Notes under the pieces: model-generated
What the model was told of the DNA's origin: nothing
The model's input: the letters and a program-made list of their open reading frames with translations, nothing else
Database searches by the model: none
Shown: piece after piece, positions 35,086 through 43,751 of the stretch
Position numbering within the stretch: the first letter of the stretch is position 1
Layout: every line of letters begins with the position of its first letter
Position numbers and translations under genes: made by a program
NCBI GenBank assembly: GCA_001898225.1
Contig: MKTJ01000013.1
Coordinates: forward strand, 52,108 to 111,317
DNA length: 59,210 bases
Direction: 5' to 3'
Origin: Chloroflexi bacterium 54-19
GTDB taxonomy: Bacteria > Chloroflexota > Chloroflexia > Chloroheliales > Chloroheliaceae

Positions 35086-35826
35086 GTGGATATTTTTTCG
35101 ATTGGGATTATTCCCCTGGTAATACTGGTCATTACGGCTTTTGCGGCTTCGACCGTGGCCGGTGTTACCGGGTTTGGTGGGGCCGCCATTCTATTGCCGG
35201 TCCTGGTAGCGGTATTCGGGGTCCGGGATGCTATTCCTATCCTTACCGTAGCCCAGTTAATCGGCAACGCCAGCCGGGTCTGGTTCAATAGAAAAGAAGT
35301 GGTCTGGCCCCTGATACGCTGGTTCAGCCTGGGGGCGATACCCCTGGCCCTGGTTGGCGGTCTCTTATTCACCCAGGCGCCCCTGCCTTTGTTGACCCGG
35401 TTTGTGGGGGTCTTTTTGCTTTTAATGGTACTCTGGCGGCATTTGCGCAAGAAACCGGTCTATCGCCCTACTCTGAAAAGTTTTGCTTTTATCGGGGCCG
35501 GTTTCAGTTTCCTTTCGGCCCTGGTAGGTAGTGTCGGGCCGATTTTAGCGCCCTTTTTCCTGGCTTACGGCCTGGTAAGAGGGGCCTATATCGGGACCGA
35601 AGCGATGTCTACGGTTGTAATGCACGTCACCAAGCTGGTGGCTTATGGGGGTGCGGCGGTTTTAACCGGGGCCTCAGTGGTTACCGGCCTGGCCCTTGGC
35701 CCCATCATGCTGGCCGGGTCTTACACCGGGAAACGGATTGTTGAGCGGTTACCAGAACGGCTATTTATTATTTTGATTGAACTGGTCTTGCTAATCTCAG
35801 GGCTAACCCTGCTGGTAACCGGGTGA
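35086..35826 (+). CDS. TSUP-family (TauE/SafE) anion permease
   Basis: 246 residues with about eight hydrophobic helices in two related halves: AGVTGFGGAAILLPVLV near the start and LVGSVGPILAPFFLAYG in the middle, the family repeat. Relatives carry sulfite, sulfoacetate or other small organosulfur anions. The start is GTG 35086, with AAGG upstream at short spacing; no ATG is in frame nearby. It lies 20 bases after the SMR gene, so it is the third gene of the TetR-controlled operon. Confidence 0.87.
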   Translation: MDIFSIGIIPLVILVITAFAASTVAGVTGFGGAAILLPVLVAVFGVRDAIPILTVAQLIGNASRVWFNRKEVVWPLIRWFSLGAIPLALVGGLLFTQAPLPLLTRFVGVFLLLMVLWRHLRKKPVYRPTLKSFAFIGAGFSFLSALVGSVGPILAPFFLAYGLVRGAYIGTEAMSTVVMHVTKLVAYGGAAVLTGASVVTGLALGPIMLAGSYTGKRIVERLPERLFIILIELVLLISGLTLLVTG

Positions 35827-36134
35827 GCAATTTCGGTAAAGTTACACCTGGCAACCAATAGCGACATATCCCTAAAGTTTAACACTTAAAACTAAACACT
35901 TTTCATTAGTAAAAATGGATGATAAATGGAGCGGCAAATCCATGTTATACTGTGGTGGGTCGCTGGCGAAAAGCCTGGCAACAGTTGTAAGCTCAAATTG
36001 GAATAAACCAGGCCATTACTCATAATTATCAAAATGGGCCAGGTAACTTGCGCCGCCAATATTAGCAAGCTGCATGTAGTTTTTCGAAAACCTGGCTTAT
36101 GAGGCTTTTTAGGTTTTAAGGAATTTTTTTAGGT
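35827..36134. other. Intergenic region before dprE1-like gene
   Basis: Carries a TTTAACACTTAAAACTAAACAC-type simple-repeat tract (near 35873-35900) and TATACT at 35946-35951 without a good -35. No gene or terminator is clear. Confidence 0.4.
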
Positions 36135-37517
36135 ATGAAAGATTATCAATCCTGGGGACGTTATCCGCGCACCACACCGGAAGAAGTTAAGCCGGTCTTC
36201 TGGCAAGATGGTTTACCTGACCTCAGCGAAATTACCGGTTCGGTCCTGCCCTACGCTTACGGGCGGAGTTATGGCGATAGTTGCCTCAATGAAGGCAACA
36301 CTTTGTTGGATATGAGTACCCTCAACCGCTTCCTGGCTTTTGACGAAGCGAACGGGATTATCCGGTGCGAGGCCGGGGTTTTGCTATCAACCATCCTCGA
36401 TATTATCGTGCCGCGCGGCTGGTTTTTGCCGGTGACGCCGGGCACCAAGTTTGTATCCGTAGGCGGGGCGATTGCCAACGACGTCCACGGGAAGAACCAC
36501 CACACCAGCGGCACTTTCGGCTGCCACGTGACCCAGTTCGAGTTGTTGCGCTCCAACGGCGACCGCTTTATCTGCTCCCCGACCGAAAACGTGGAGCTAT
36601 TCCGGGCTACTATCGGCGGGTTGGGCCTGACCGGGGTTATTTTGTGGGCGGAGTTTCGCCTCAAAGCCATAAATAATGCCTTTGTCGACATCGAGCATAT
36701 CCGGTTTTCGAACCTGGAAGAATTTTTCGAGCTTTCGGACCAGTCCGATCACAGCTTTGAATACCATGTCTCGTGGCTGGACTGCCTGGCGGTCGGTAAA
36801 TCTATGGGCCGGGGCATCTTCATGCGCGGCAACCACAATCGTTCCAAGTTCCGCTCCAGGACGGCGACCACACCTACGCTGCCGGTGAGCGTCTTCTTCG
36901 ATATGCCTTCCCAGGTGTTAAACCCGGTCACTATGAAGGTCTTTAATACCGGCTATTACAGTATCCACCTCAAAAAGGTCACCCGCAAGACCATTCACTA
37001 TAACCCCTTCTTTTACCCGTTGGACGCGGTCCCGGAGTGGAACCGGCTCTATGGGAAAAGCGGGTTTTTGCAGTACCAACTGGTCGTGCCTTTTGACGGC
37101 GATAATTACGACGTTTTCAAGGAAATCCTGGGGCGGATTGGCAAGTCCGGGGCCGGGTCGTTCCTGGCTGTGTTGAAGACCTTCAGCGACTTCAAGTCGC
37201 CGGGAATGCTGTCGTTCCCGCGACCGGGCGTAACGCTGGCGCTCGACTTCCCTTTCCACGGTCAGAAAACCCTCGATTTGCTCGAACAACTGGATGAAGT
37301 GGTCCGGCAGAGCAATGGGGCGGTCTACCCGGCCAAAGACGCCCGGATGAGCCCGGAGAGCTTCCAGCAGTTTTACCCGAACTGGCGCGAATTTGCCCAA
37401 TATATCGACCCCAAATTTTCTTCGAGCTTCTGGCGGCGGGTTACGGTGCCCCTGGAAAACGGACCGGCGGCTCAGGCAGATGCGGAAGCGGAACTGGCAG
37501 CCCCGGCCAACTCTTAA
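36135..37517 (+). CDS. dprE1: DprE1-like FAD-linked oxidase
   Basis: 460 residues, the same length as mycobacterial DprE1. VAO-type FAD domain: PYAYGRSYGDSCLN, VTPGTKFVSVGGAIANDVHG, KNHHTSGTFGCHV, GGLGLTGVILWAEFRL. The C-terminal substrate domain follows. DprE1 oxidises decaprenylphosphoryl-ribose at C2'; DprE2 reduces the keto product, giving the arabinofuranose donor. A dprE2-like gene follows after 62 bases, which supports the assignment. The polyprenyl carrier and the fate of arabinose in this organism are unknown. Confidence 0.85.
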   Translation: MKDYQSWGRYPRTTPEEVKPVFWQDGLPDLSEITGSVLPYAYGRSYGDSCLNEGNTLLDMSTLNRFLAFDEANGIIRCEAGVLLSTILDIIVPRGWFLPVTPGTKFVSVGGAIANDVHGKNHHTSGTFGCHVTQFELLRSNGDRFICSPTENVELFRATIGGLGLTGVILWAEFRLKAINNAFVDIEHIRFSNLEEFFELSDQSDHSFEYHVSWLDCLAVGKSMGRGIFMRGNHNRSKFRSRTATTPTLPVSVFFDMPSQVLNPVTMKVFNTGYYSIHLKKVTRKTIHYNPFFYPLDAVPEWNRLYGKSGFLQYQLVVPFDGDNYDVFKEILGRIGKSGAGSFLAVLKTFSDFKSPGMLSFPRPGVTLALDFPFHGQKTLDLLEQLDEVVRQSNGAVYPAKDARMSPESFQQFYPNWREFAQYIDPKFSSSFWRRVTVPLENGPAAQADAEAELAAPANS

Positions 37518-37579
37518 AGGTTGAGGTTGCTGCTAAGGGTAGAGTTTAGCGGCTGAAATTTAGATAAGGAAATTTATTC

Positions 37580-38317
37580 TTGAGTAAAGTATTGATTGTA
37601 GGCGCTACTTCGGCGATTGCCCACGAAACGGCCAAGCTTTTCGCGCACGAAGGGGCGGACTTATTCCTGGTCGGGCGTAACGCCGAAAAGCTGGGTCAGG
37701 TTGCCAGCGACCTGGAAGTGCGCGGGGCCAGCCAGGTCGAAACGCTGGTATTGGACGCGAACGACCTCGACCGGCACCAGGAGCTTTTCGACCAGGTTAT
37801 CGAGCGGTTGGGGGGCCTCGATACGGTTTTGATTGCCCACGGCACCCTGAGCGACCAGAAACAGGCCGAGCAGGACGTTAAGGTGGCCCTGGACGAACTG
37901 AAGACCAACTTTTTGAGTACTGTTTCGCTCTCTACGATTATTGCCAACTATTTCGAGAAACAAAAACGTGGAACGCTGGCCGTAATCAGTTCAGTGGCCG
38001 GGGACCGGGGTCGCCAGAGCAATTATGTCTACGGGGCGGCCAAAGGCGGGTTAAACGTCTTCCTGGCCGGGTTGCGCAACCGCCTCTTCAAGTCGCGAGT
38101 TACGGTCCTGACCATCCAGCCCGGTTTTGTGGCGACCCCCATGACAGCCCATCTCAAGCAGGGGCCGCTCTTTGCCAGCGCCGAAAAGGTCGGCGGGGAC
38201 ATCTACAAGGCCATCCAGAAGGGCCGGGATGTCCTCTATACGCCGTTCTTCTGGCGGTATATAATGCTCATCATCAAGAACGTACCCGAACCGGTCTTCA
38301 AGCGCCTGAAGCTGTAG
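37580..38317 (+). CDS. dprE2: DprE2-like short-chain dehydrogenase
   Basis: 245 residues. SDR fold with nucleotide loop VGATSAIAHETAKLF, Asn of KTNFLST, catalytic Ser in VISSVAGDRG and Y-x3-K in YVYGAAKGG. It should reduce the 2'-keto sugar made by the DprE1-like partner, using NAD(P)H. Start TTG 37580 with TAAGGA upstream; no ATG is available before the nucleotide loop. The C-terminal hydrophobic/basic stretch (FWRYIMLIIKNVPEPVFKRLKL in two parts) suggests membrane contact, as expected for a polyprenyl substrate. Confidence 0.85.
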   Translation: MSKVLIVGATSAIAHETAKLFAHEGADLFLVGRNAEKLGQVASDLEVRGASQVETLVLDANDLDRHQELFDQVIERLGGLDTVLIAHGTLSDQKQAEQDVKVALDELKTNFLSTVSLSTIIANYFEKQKRGTLAVISSVAGDRGRQSNYVYGAAKGGLNVFLAGLRNRLFKSRVTVLTIQPGFVATPMTAHLKQGPLFASAEKVGGDIYKAIQKGRDVLYTPFFWRYIMLIIKNVPEPVFKRLKL

Positions 38318-38505
38318 CCCGGTAACTGCCTTCACTTTTGTAGTGTAACAAAAATATAAAATCTTTCCCGGTAGACCACCGTGTCTCGATGGCAATCTTG
38401 CCTGGGGGTGGGCTACCGGAGCCGCAACGATTGCGCCTTTCGTCCAGTGTTGGCCCTGCTTTTACAGGTAGACATTTTTAGACAACCAGGACAGGAGTAA
38501 GTCTG

Positions 38506-40296
38506 ATGGAAGGTTTTAGCGCTGAAACATTTACGGCCGCCCTGGCATTGATTGGGGCGGTCGTCTTGGTTTCGGCCCTGCTTTCCGGCATTATCGAAAA
38601 GAGCGGGCTGCCCCAGGTAGCTTTTTTCCTGGCCCTGGGCGCGGCCCTCGGCCCTGCCGGGTTGAACGTGTTAAATATTGGGCTCGATTCACCGGCTTTG
38701 CGGGTCGTGGCGACCCTGAGCCTGGTGCTGGTCCTTTTCACCGATGCCGTAACTCTCAATTTGAATGAGGTCCGTAAGAATAGCAAGCTGGCGCTGCTGG
38801 TCTGCGGGCCGGGCACGCTTTTCTCGGCGGTGCTGTTAGGGGTGGCAAGCTGGCTTATTTTAGGGTTGCACCCGGCGGCGGCGGCTATCGTAGGGGCGGC
38901 CCTGGCCTCGACCGACCCGGTCTTATTAAAAAACCTGGTGCGGTTGCCGGGCGTACCCAATTCGGCCAAGCTGGCCCTGCGGCTGGAAGGCGGCATGAAC
39001 GACATCGTGCTGCTGCCGATTGTGCTGATTGCGCTGGTCTTTTTGGAGCAGAGCGCGAAGCCTAACGTGGACGACCTGGTAAAACTCGGCCTGGACCTGC
39101 TGATTTTGGGGCCGGGGGCCGGTATCGGGATCGGGTTGCTGTCGGTTGCGACCATGGATTTAATCCGGCGGAGATACGGTATCCGGCGCGATTACGAGTC
39201 GCTCTACTCGCTGGGAGTGGCTTTTACGGCCTATGCTGCCGCCGAAGCGGTCCACGGCAGCGGATTTCTGGCGGCTTTCGCGGCGGGCCTGACCATCTCG
39301 GCCCTGGACGTGGAGCTTTGTGACTGCTTTTTGGAATATGGCGAGACTACCTCCGAGATGGCCCTGCTGTTGACCTTCGTGCTGTTTGGCGGCTCGTTAA
39401 TCTGGAGCGGGTTTGGGGTCTTGACCCCGGTCACTATCGGGTTCGCGGTGGTGGCCTTGCTGGTCAGGCCGGTAGCTTTTACGCTGGCGCTGGCCCCGAT
39501 AAAACTTATCCGGCGCAGTCGCTGGCTAATCGCCTGGTACGGGCCGCGCGGCCTGAGTTCGCTCTTGCTGGTGTTGCTGGCCGTCTTTGATAAAGCGCCG
39601 GGGAGCGAGTATCTTTTCCAGGTCTGCTGCCTGGTGGTGTTGCTCTCCATCCTGCTGCACGGTTTCTCGCCCACGGTGGTCAGCCGGACCAGGGCCAGGA
39701 AACAGCCTGTCATCGTCCCGGCCACACCTTTATCGGCCCACCCGGTCGAAGCAGAAGCGCCGGATAGCGACACAACCGGGATGGACTACCCGGTGCCAGG
39801 TTCTGAGGATGGTTCAAACGCCGAACCTGTCCCGGCCAAACAGCCGTTAGCCCTTATCCCGCTCGACCGCCTGCGCCGGGGAACGCTGCGCCGGCCCGTC
39901 GAGGCCCCAGACGAAACCCCGGCTAAATCTGCCACACCTGTTAAAAGCGAACCCTCGCCCGTGGTACCACCGCCTTCCACGGCCAGGGTGGACACCCTGG
40001 CCCCCCCACCCCAGGCCCAGGGGAACCTGACAGCACAAACGGAGGAAGACGAGAACGCCCCTGATTCGGATTTAGGCCCCCGGACCAGCCAGCAGTTTAT
40101 TACCCTGGCCGGGGTCAAACACCTGTGGCAAAAGGGCGAGAAGGTCGTCATCCTGGATGTGCGGACCGAACGGACTTATGATATGGACCACGTGCAGGCG
40201 GCGGGAGCTGTCCGAATTAACCCGATGTATTCGGTCAAACAGGCCGAGGAAAAGGGTCTGTCAAAACAGGACTGGCTGATTGCCTACTGTGCTTGA
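38506..40296 (+). CDS. CPA1-type cation/proton antiporter fused to a rhodanese domain, read to an in-frame TGA
   Basis: 596 residues to TGA 40294-40296. Residues 1-400: 12 or so helices of a CPA1 exchanger (ALASTDPVLLKNL, then EGGMNDIVLLPIV with the ND pair). Residues 405-515: Pro/Ala/Asp-rich cytoplasmic linker. From 525: a rhodanese domain (LWQKGEKVVILDVRTERTYDMDH, INPMYS, WLIAYCA). The TGA follows at residue 597, two residues after the expected catalytic Cys595. Relatives of this rhodanese type read YCxCxNEATSA here, so TGA stands in the place of the second Cys. The frame continues intact to 40455. Antiport of Na+ or K+ for H+ is inferred from family; the rhodanese suggests redox or sulfur control. 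Confidence 0.88.
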   Translation: MEGFSAETFTAALALIGAVVLVSALLSGIIEKSGLPQVAFFLALGAALGPAGLNVLNIGLDSPALRVVATLSLVLVLFTDAVTLNLNEVRKNSKLALLVCGPGTLFSAVLLGVASWLILGLHPAAAAIVGAALASTDPVLLKNLVRLPGVPNSAKLALRLEGGMNDIVLLPIVLIALVFLEQSAKPNVDDLVKLGLDLLILGPGAGIGIGLLSVATMDLIRRRYGIRRDYESLYSLGVAFTAYAAAEAVHGSGFLAAFAAGLTISALDVELCDCFLEYGETTSEMALLLTFVLFGGSLIWSGFGVLTPVTIGFAVVALLVRPVAFTLALAPIKLIRRSRWLIAWYGPRGLSSLLLVLLAVFDKAPGSEYLFQVCCLVVLLSILLHGFSPTVVSRTRARKQPVIVPATPLSAHPVEAEAPDSDTTGMDYPVPGSEDGSNAEPVPAKQPLALIPLDRLRRGTLRRPVEAPDETPAKSATPVKSEPSPVVPPPSTARVDTLAPPPQAQGNLTAQTEEDENAPDSDLGPRTSQQFITLAGVKHLWQKGEKVVILDVRTERTYDMDHVQAAGAVRINPMYSVKQAEEKGLSKQDWLIAYCA

Positions 40297-40455
40297 AGGA
40301 ATGAAGCGACAAGTGCCCGTGTGGTACGAGAACTTCAAAGGGCCGGTTGGCTCAAGGCCAGGGCTTTGCTGGGAGGCTGGGACGGCTGGCAAAAGGCCGG
40401 GATGCCGGTCGAAACGCGGCCCCAGGTAGCCGAGGAAAATGAAGCAGATGCTTAG
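40294..40455 (+). other. In-frame continuation of the rhodanese domain after TGA (selenocysteine or nonsense)
   Basis: The same frame reads RNEATSARVVRELQ, RAGWLKARALLGGWDGW and AGMPVE after the TGA, exactly the second half of a rhodanese, then a short acidic tail and TAG at 40453-40455. That TAG lies in the loop of the terminator at 40442-40468, as expected for the true gene end. A hairpin GTGCC-CGTGT-GGTAC (40313-40327) begins 16 bases after the TGA, with G as second base of its loop; this is in the range described for bacterial SECIS elements. The full product would have 649 residues. No Sec machinery is in the window. Confidence 0.7.
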
Positions 40456-40468
40456 GCGTCTGCTTTTT
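40442..40468 (+). terminator. Intrinsic terminator overlapping the extended stop codon
   Basis: AAGCAGATGC (40442-40451) pairs with GCGTCTGCTT (40456-40465) with one G-U pair. The loop is TTAG and contains the TAG of the extended frame. TTTTT (40464-40468) and TTTTG follow. Confidence 0.85.
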
Positions 40469-40638
40469 AATTTTGTTTAAGGGTAGAAACGTAAAGATAT
40501 TGCAAATTCAAAGGTTAAAGGGGCGATTTGGGCGGTAACTGGCCCTCTTTGTGCATAAAGGTTTTCATAGTTGATTGCTATCGGTAAGATGCGGCCCTGC
40601 TGGGCCGACCTGGGTATGAATAGAATAGCGAGAATATT

Positions 40639-41337
40639 ATGAAAACAGAAGATGATGTTAATGATAGGGATGTATTGAAAAAGAAGAACCGGGCCGGACT
40701 ACTGGGGGTATTCCTGGGCGGTTTAATGGTTTTGACCCTGCTGAGCGGCAGCCTGGGTCCAGGGACCGCCGAAGCCGCCGGGTTACCGGACAGTTATTAC
40801 ATCCAGGGGGTGCCGCTTTACGCCCAGCTTCACAACCTCAGTTGCGAATACGCGGCGGCCAAGATGGTGACGGCTTACTGGGGCGAGATGGTGCCGGAGT
40901 CGCAGTTTATCGCCAATATCCCGGTACGCAATAACCCTCATTTTGGCTACCGGGGCAATATTGACGGCGGTGGCGGCGGTCTGACCAACTACGGCATCTA
41001 CTCGGAGCCGATTGCCAATTATCTTTCTTCGATTGGGTTTAATACCAACGCTTTCTATGGTGATGTGTACAGCCTCAAAGCCGAGATAGCCAAAGGTCAC
41101 CCGGTGATTGTGTGGGTAACGATTGCCCTGCAATATGCCAACCCGGTTCGCGTGGTCGAGGACGGCTCGCCGGTCAAACTGGTGCCGGGAGAACACGCGG
41201 TCGTGGTGACCGGCTACGACGCGGGTGGGGTCTATGTGAATGGACCGGCCCAAGGTATTCGGACAAAATTCGATTGGGCCAGTTTCGAGCGGACCTGGGG
41301 TTATTTCGACAACATGGCGCTGTCAATCTGGCTCTAA
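40639..41337 (+). CDS. Secreted C39-like cysteine peptidase
   Basis: 232 residues. A charged start and a hydrophobic stretch (about 20-40) with AEAAG form a signal peptide or anchor. The papain-like C39_2 fold follows: catalytic Cys69 in NLSCEYAAAKM, a GGGGGLTNYGIYSEPI loop, PVIVWVTI, and His186 in GEHAVVVTGYD, with the following NGPAQG supplying the third residue. Lone C39-like domains like this are secreted peptidases, not ABC-transporter-fused bacteriocin leaders' proteases. The substrate is unknown. It stands alone between two terminators. Confidence 0.85.
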   Translation: MKTEDDVNDRDVLKKKNRAGLLGVFLGGLMVLTLLSGSLGPGTAEAAGLPDSYYIQGVPLYAQLHNLSCEYAAAKMVTAYWGEMVPESQFIANIPVRNNPHFGYRGNIDGGGGGLTNYGIYSEPIANYLSSIGFNTNAFYGDVYSLKAEIAKGHPVIVWVTIALQYANPVRVVEDGSPVKLVPGEHAVVVTGYDAGGVYVNGPAQGIRTKFDWASFERTWGYFDNMALSIWL

Positions 41338-41350
41338 AAATATAAAAAAT

Positions 41351-41389
41351 AAAACAGCCCCTTTCCGCTATGGATAAGGGGCTGTTTTT
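41351..41389. terminator. Strong bidirectional terminator
   Basis: AAAACAGCCCCTT (41351-41363) and AAGGGGCTGTTTT (41376-41388) are a perfect 13-bp stem with a 12-base loop. It ends the C39 gene and the minus-strand gene ending at 41419. Confidence 0.93.
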
Positions 41390-41418
41390 GTGAGTGGTAC
41401 AGGTGGTATTTTCTAAGT

Positions 41419-41922
41419 TTAGATTTCGGCGAACATAATGCCGCTTTTGTAAGGGTTCTGGGGCAGGTAGCGGACCTGGATTGTCGCGCCCACCTGCCAG
41501 CCAGCCCGGATAACCTGGTCGGTCTTGATGTTGTCGGCCCGGCGGACAATTTCGCGGCCCATGTTGTCCCGGAAGACATATTCGACAATCGAGTAGACCG
41601 GGCGATTGTTTAACAACAAAGTGTAGTTGCGGTCCAGGAAGGTGATCTGGGCATTGGTCTGGACGCCCCCGGCAGCGATTTCTTTTAGCTCGGTGTTGCG
41701 GGCCATCCCGCCCAGCAGACCGAAGATACCGAACAGGGTCAGGAGCCCGCCAACCCCCCAGCAGATGATGGAAGGGAGTATCATGGTCATTCCGAGGTCA
41801 ATGCCGACACTGGCGGCGGCGGAAGTGGCGCTGGTGGTGGTGGCGTTGTGAGTGGCAAAGAAGACTACGAAGCCGATGCCGATGGTGAAAAGGCCGGTAG
41901 CCAGGAAAATTATTGCTTTCAT
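41419..41922 (-). CDS. Small membrane protein, DUF3592-like
   Basis: 167 residues. Two hydrophobic helices (about 4-24 and 47-72) are followed by a soluble domain of beta character (VQTNAQITFLDRNYTLLLNNRPVY..., IQVRYLPQNPYKSGI). The pattern of ITF...NNRPVY...VRYLPQNP resembles DUF3592 proteins, whose function is unknown. AAGGATT lies before the ATG. The next gene upstream on the minus strand is a lipoprotein 227 bases away. Confidence 0.75.
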   Translation of the reverse strand: MKAIIFLATGLFTIGIGFVVFFATHNATTTSATSAAASVGIDLGMTMILPSIICWGVGGLLTLFGIFGLLGGMARNTELKEIAAGGVQTNAQITFLDRNYTLLLNNRPVYSIVEYVFRDNMGREIVRRADNIKTDQVIRAGWQVGATIQVRYLPQNPYKSGIMFAEI

Positions 41923-42149
41923 TTTAGTAATCCTTTCTTTATCTAAAAGAATTTTGAATTTATTTTTTTCTATCGATTTAACTAAGATTCCAGGAATTTG
42001 CCTGGAAAAAATTGCGTTTGGGAAATGCCGGTAGGTTCGTTTGACTATGTTTATATAGATCTATAACCGGAAGTATAGTCAGGCTCCCGGCTATAGATTG
42101 GAAGAAGTAGGTAGGAAAATTGTGACCTGGGTGGATACTGGTTAAGGGT

Positions 42150-42635
42150 CTATTGAGGCAGGAAAACGATATACAGGTTTTCGTTCTGCCCCAGGTTCGC
42201 CATAATGCCAGGGAAACTGACGACCGCCGCGCCTTTGTTACCTTTGGTGAACGCGAGGGCAAAACCACCCGCCGAGTCCGGAACGTTCGGGGTAATATTC
42301 TGCCAGCCTTCTTTGGTGAAAGCACCGGCTAACTGGTCTTTAAGGGCGCTGGCCTGGGCACTGGTCTTGAAAGCCTGGGCTTTGCTGCCGGGATACTGCG
42401 ATTCGTACTGGCTCAGGGCCGCTTTAAGGGCGTCCGGCACGCTGGTGGAAGTCGCGCCGTTAACTACAAAGAAATTGCTGTTGCCGGTGTTGCTGGCGGC
42501 GGTGGTAGCGGCGGTGCCGTTGCTGGCGTTGTTGGCGGGGGCACTGGTGGGTGTGGCGTCGCCACAAGCAGCCATTATGGCGGCCAGGGCCGCTACCAGG
42601 AGGGTCATCGAAATCGTTTTAATAAATTTGGTCAT
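42150..42635 (-). CDS. Lipoprotein of unknown function
   Basis: 161 residues. Signal peptide with lipobox AIMAAC-GD, so Cys24 is the likely lipid anchor. A short Asn/Ala/Thr stalk (ASNGTAATTAASNTGNSN) precedes a domain of about 105 residues (VPDALKAALSQYESQYP, KDQLAGAFTKEGWQNITP, AVVSFPGIMA). I do not recognise the domain. AAAGGTG lies before the ATG. Surface display on the outer face of the membrane follows from the lipobox. Confidence 0.8.
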   Translation of the reverse strand: MTKFIKTISMTLLVAALAAIMAACGDATPTSAPANNASNGTAATTAASNTGNSNFFVVNGATSTSVPDALKAALSQYESQYPGSKAQAFKTSAQASALKDQLAGAFTKEGWQNITPNVPDSAGGFALAFTKGNKGAAVVSFPGIMANLGQNENLYIVFLPQ

Positions 42636-42818
42636 CGCTTTACACCTTTCAAGTTCTGTTTCTTTACTTGCTCCAATACTTTTTAGAATTTCTCGTCGAG
42701 ATGTTCGACACTTTTATGGTAAAGCAGACAGGGGAAAGTTACCTGACAGTTAGCTGGCAGTTAGCTGGCAACTTGTTGCCAATTTTCAGGGAATTTTTGA
42801 AAGGTTCTGGTAAGCTGC

Positions 42819-43514
42819 TTAAAGTTCGAGGCGGTAGCCCATGCCGCGCACGGCCCGGATATAAGGGAGACGGTTGGGGTCGATCATTTCGAGACGTTTG
42901 CGCAGGCGCGAGACCAGCGTTTCGAGGGCAGTATCGAGGGGGATGTCGGAAAGGTCCGAGGCGTTGTAAAGCTTTTCGAAAATGAGGTCGCGGGTGCAGA
43001 CTTTGCCCTGCTGCTGGTAGAGCAGGGCCAGGAGTTTCCATTCGAGCGGCGAGAGCGGCGGGTTGAGCAGCCGCCCGTTGAGGCGGACCTGGACCGCTTC
43101 GAAGTCGAGTTCGAGGGCGGCACCCGGTGGGGGTGGGGCAAAGAACGCCTCGGTGAAGGTCGAGGCTGTTTCGGTGAAGTCGGTAGGACGAGTGACGGTG
43201 AAGGTAAATTCGTGCCCGGCAATCTTCAGGCGGTCGCCCGTCCGGAGGGGTTGGTCGGCCTGGACCGGGGTGCCGTTGAGCCAGGTGCCGTTTTTGCTGT
43301 CGAGGTCGCGCACGAAAAAGCTCCCGTCCACCATAAAGATAAGGGCGTGGTGGCGCGAAACCTTGCGGCTGTCGATAACGATTTGATTGTCTTCCTCGCG
43401 GCCAAGCCGGAGGGCGGGCATGGTGAACTCGTAAACATCACCGGTAGGGCTGGTAAGCCGGGCGGTAGGCTGGGGTAGCAGCGGTTTTGGTTTGTTGGTC
43501 GGACTATCGCTCAA
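42819..43514 (-). CDS. FHA-domain transcription regulator with OmpR-type winged helix
   Basis: 231 residues from TTG 43514. FHA domain about 18-110 with LRLGREEDN, SRKVSRHHA and DSKNGTWLNG, the phosphothreonine-binding residues all present. A Pro-rich linker follows, then an OmpR-type winged helix (about 135-231: LSPLEWKLLALLYQQQGKV, VSRLRKRLE, RAVRGMGYRL). There is no receiver, so control is expected through Ser/Thr phosphorylation. A longer frame to 43652 exists, but its added residues look non-coding and GAGTGAG precedes TTG 43514. A Ser/Thr kinase gene lies 0.8 kb away on the other strand. Confidence 0.85.
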   Translation of the reverse strand: MSDSPTNKPKPLLPQPTARLTSPTGDVYEFTMPALRLGREEDNQIVIDSRKVSRHHALIFMVDGSFFVRDLDSKNGTWLNGTPVQADQPLRTGDRLKIAGHEFTFTVTRPTDFTETASTFTEAFFAPPPPGAALELDFEAVQVRLNGRLLNPPLSPLEWKLLALLYQQQGKVCTRDLIFEKLYNASDLSDIPLDTALETLVSRLRKRLEMIDPNRLPYIRAVRGMGYRLEL

Positions 43515-43751
43515 GGTTAGCTCACTCTTAACTCTGGATAGCGGGTTGAAAAGACATTGAGTTAAATACAAATTCCAAAATTGCCAGGCAAGCCAAGTAT
43601 AACAACCGCCTGTGAATTTGCAAAGCCCGGTTGAATAGCGATTTCTACCCATTTTTTAAGAAACTAAGGTGGGGAATACTGCTATAATTCAGATAACACC
43701 AGATTACCGGCAATTTTTATACAAACAAAAAAAAGAATAGAAGAGGTTGGC

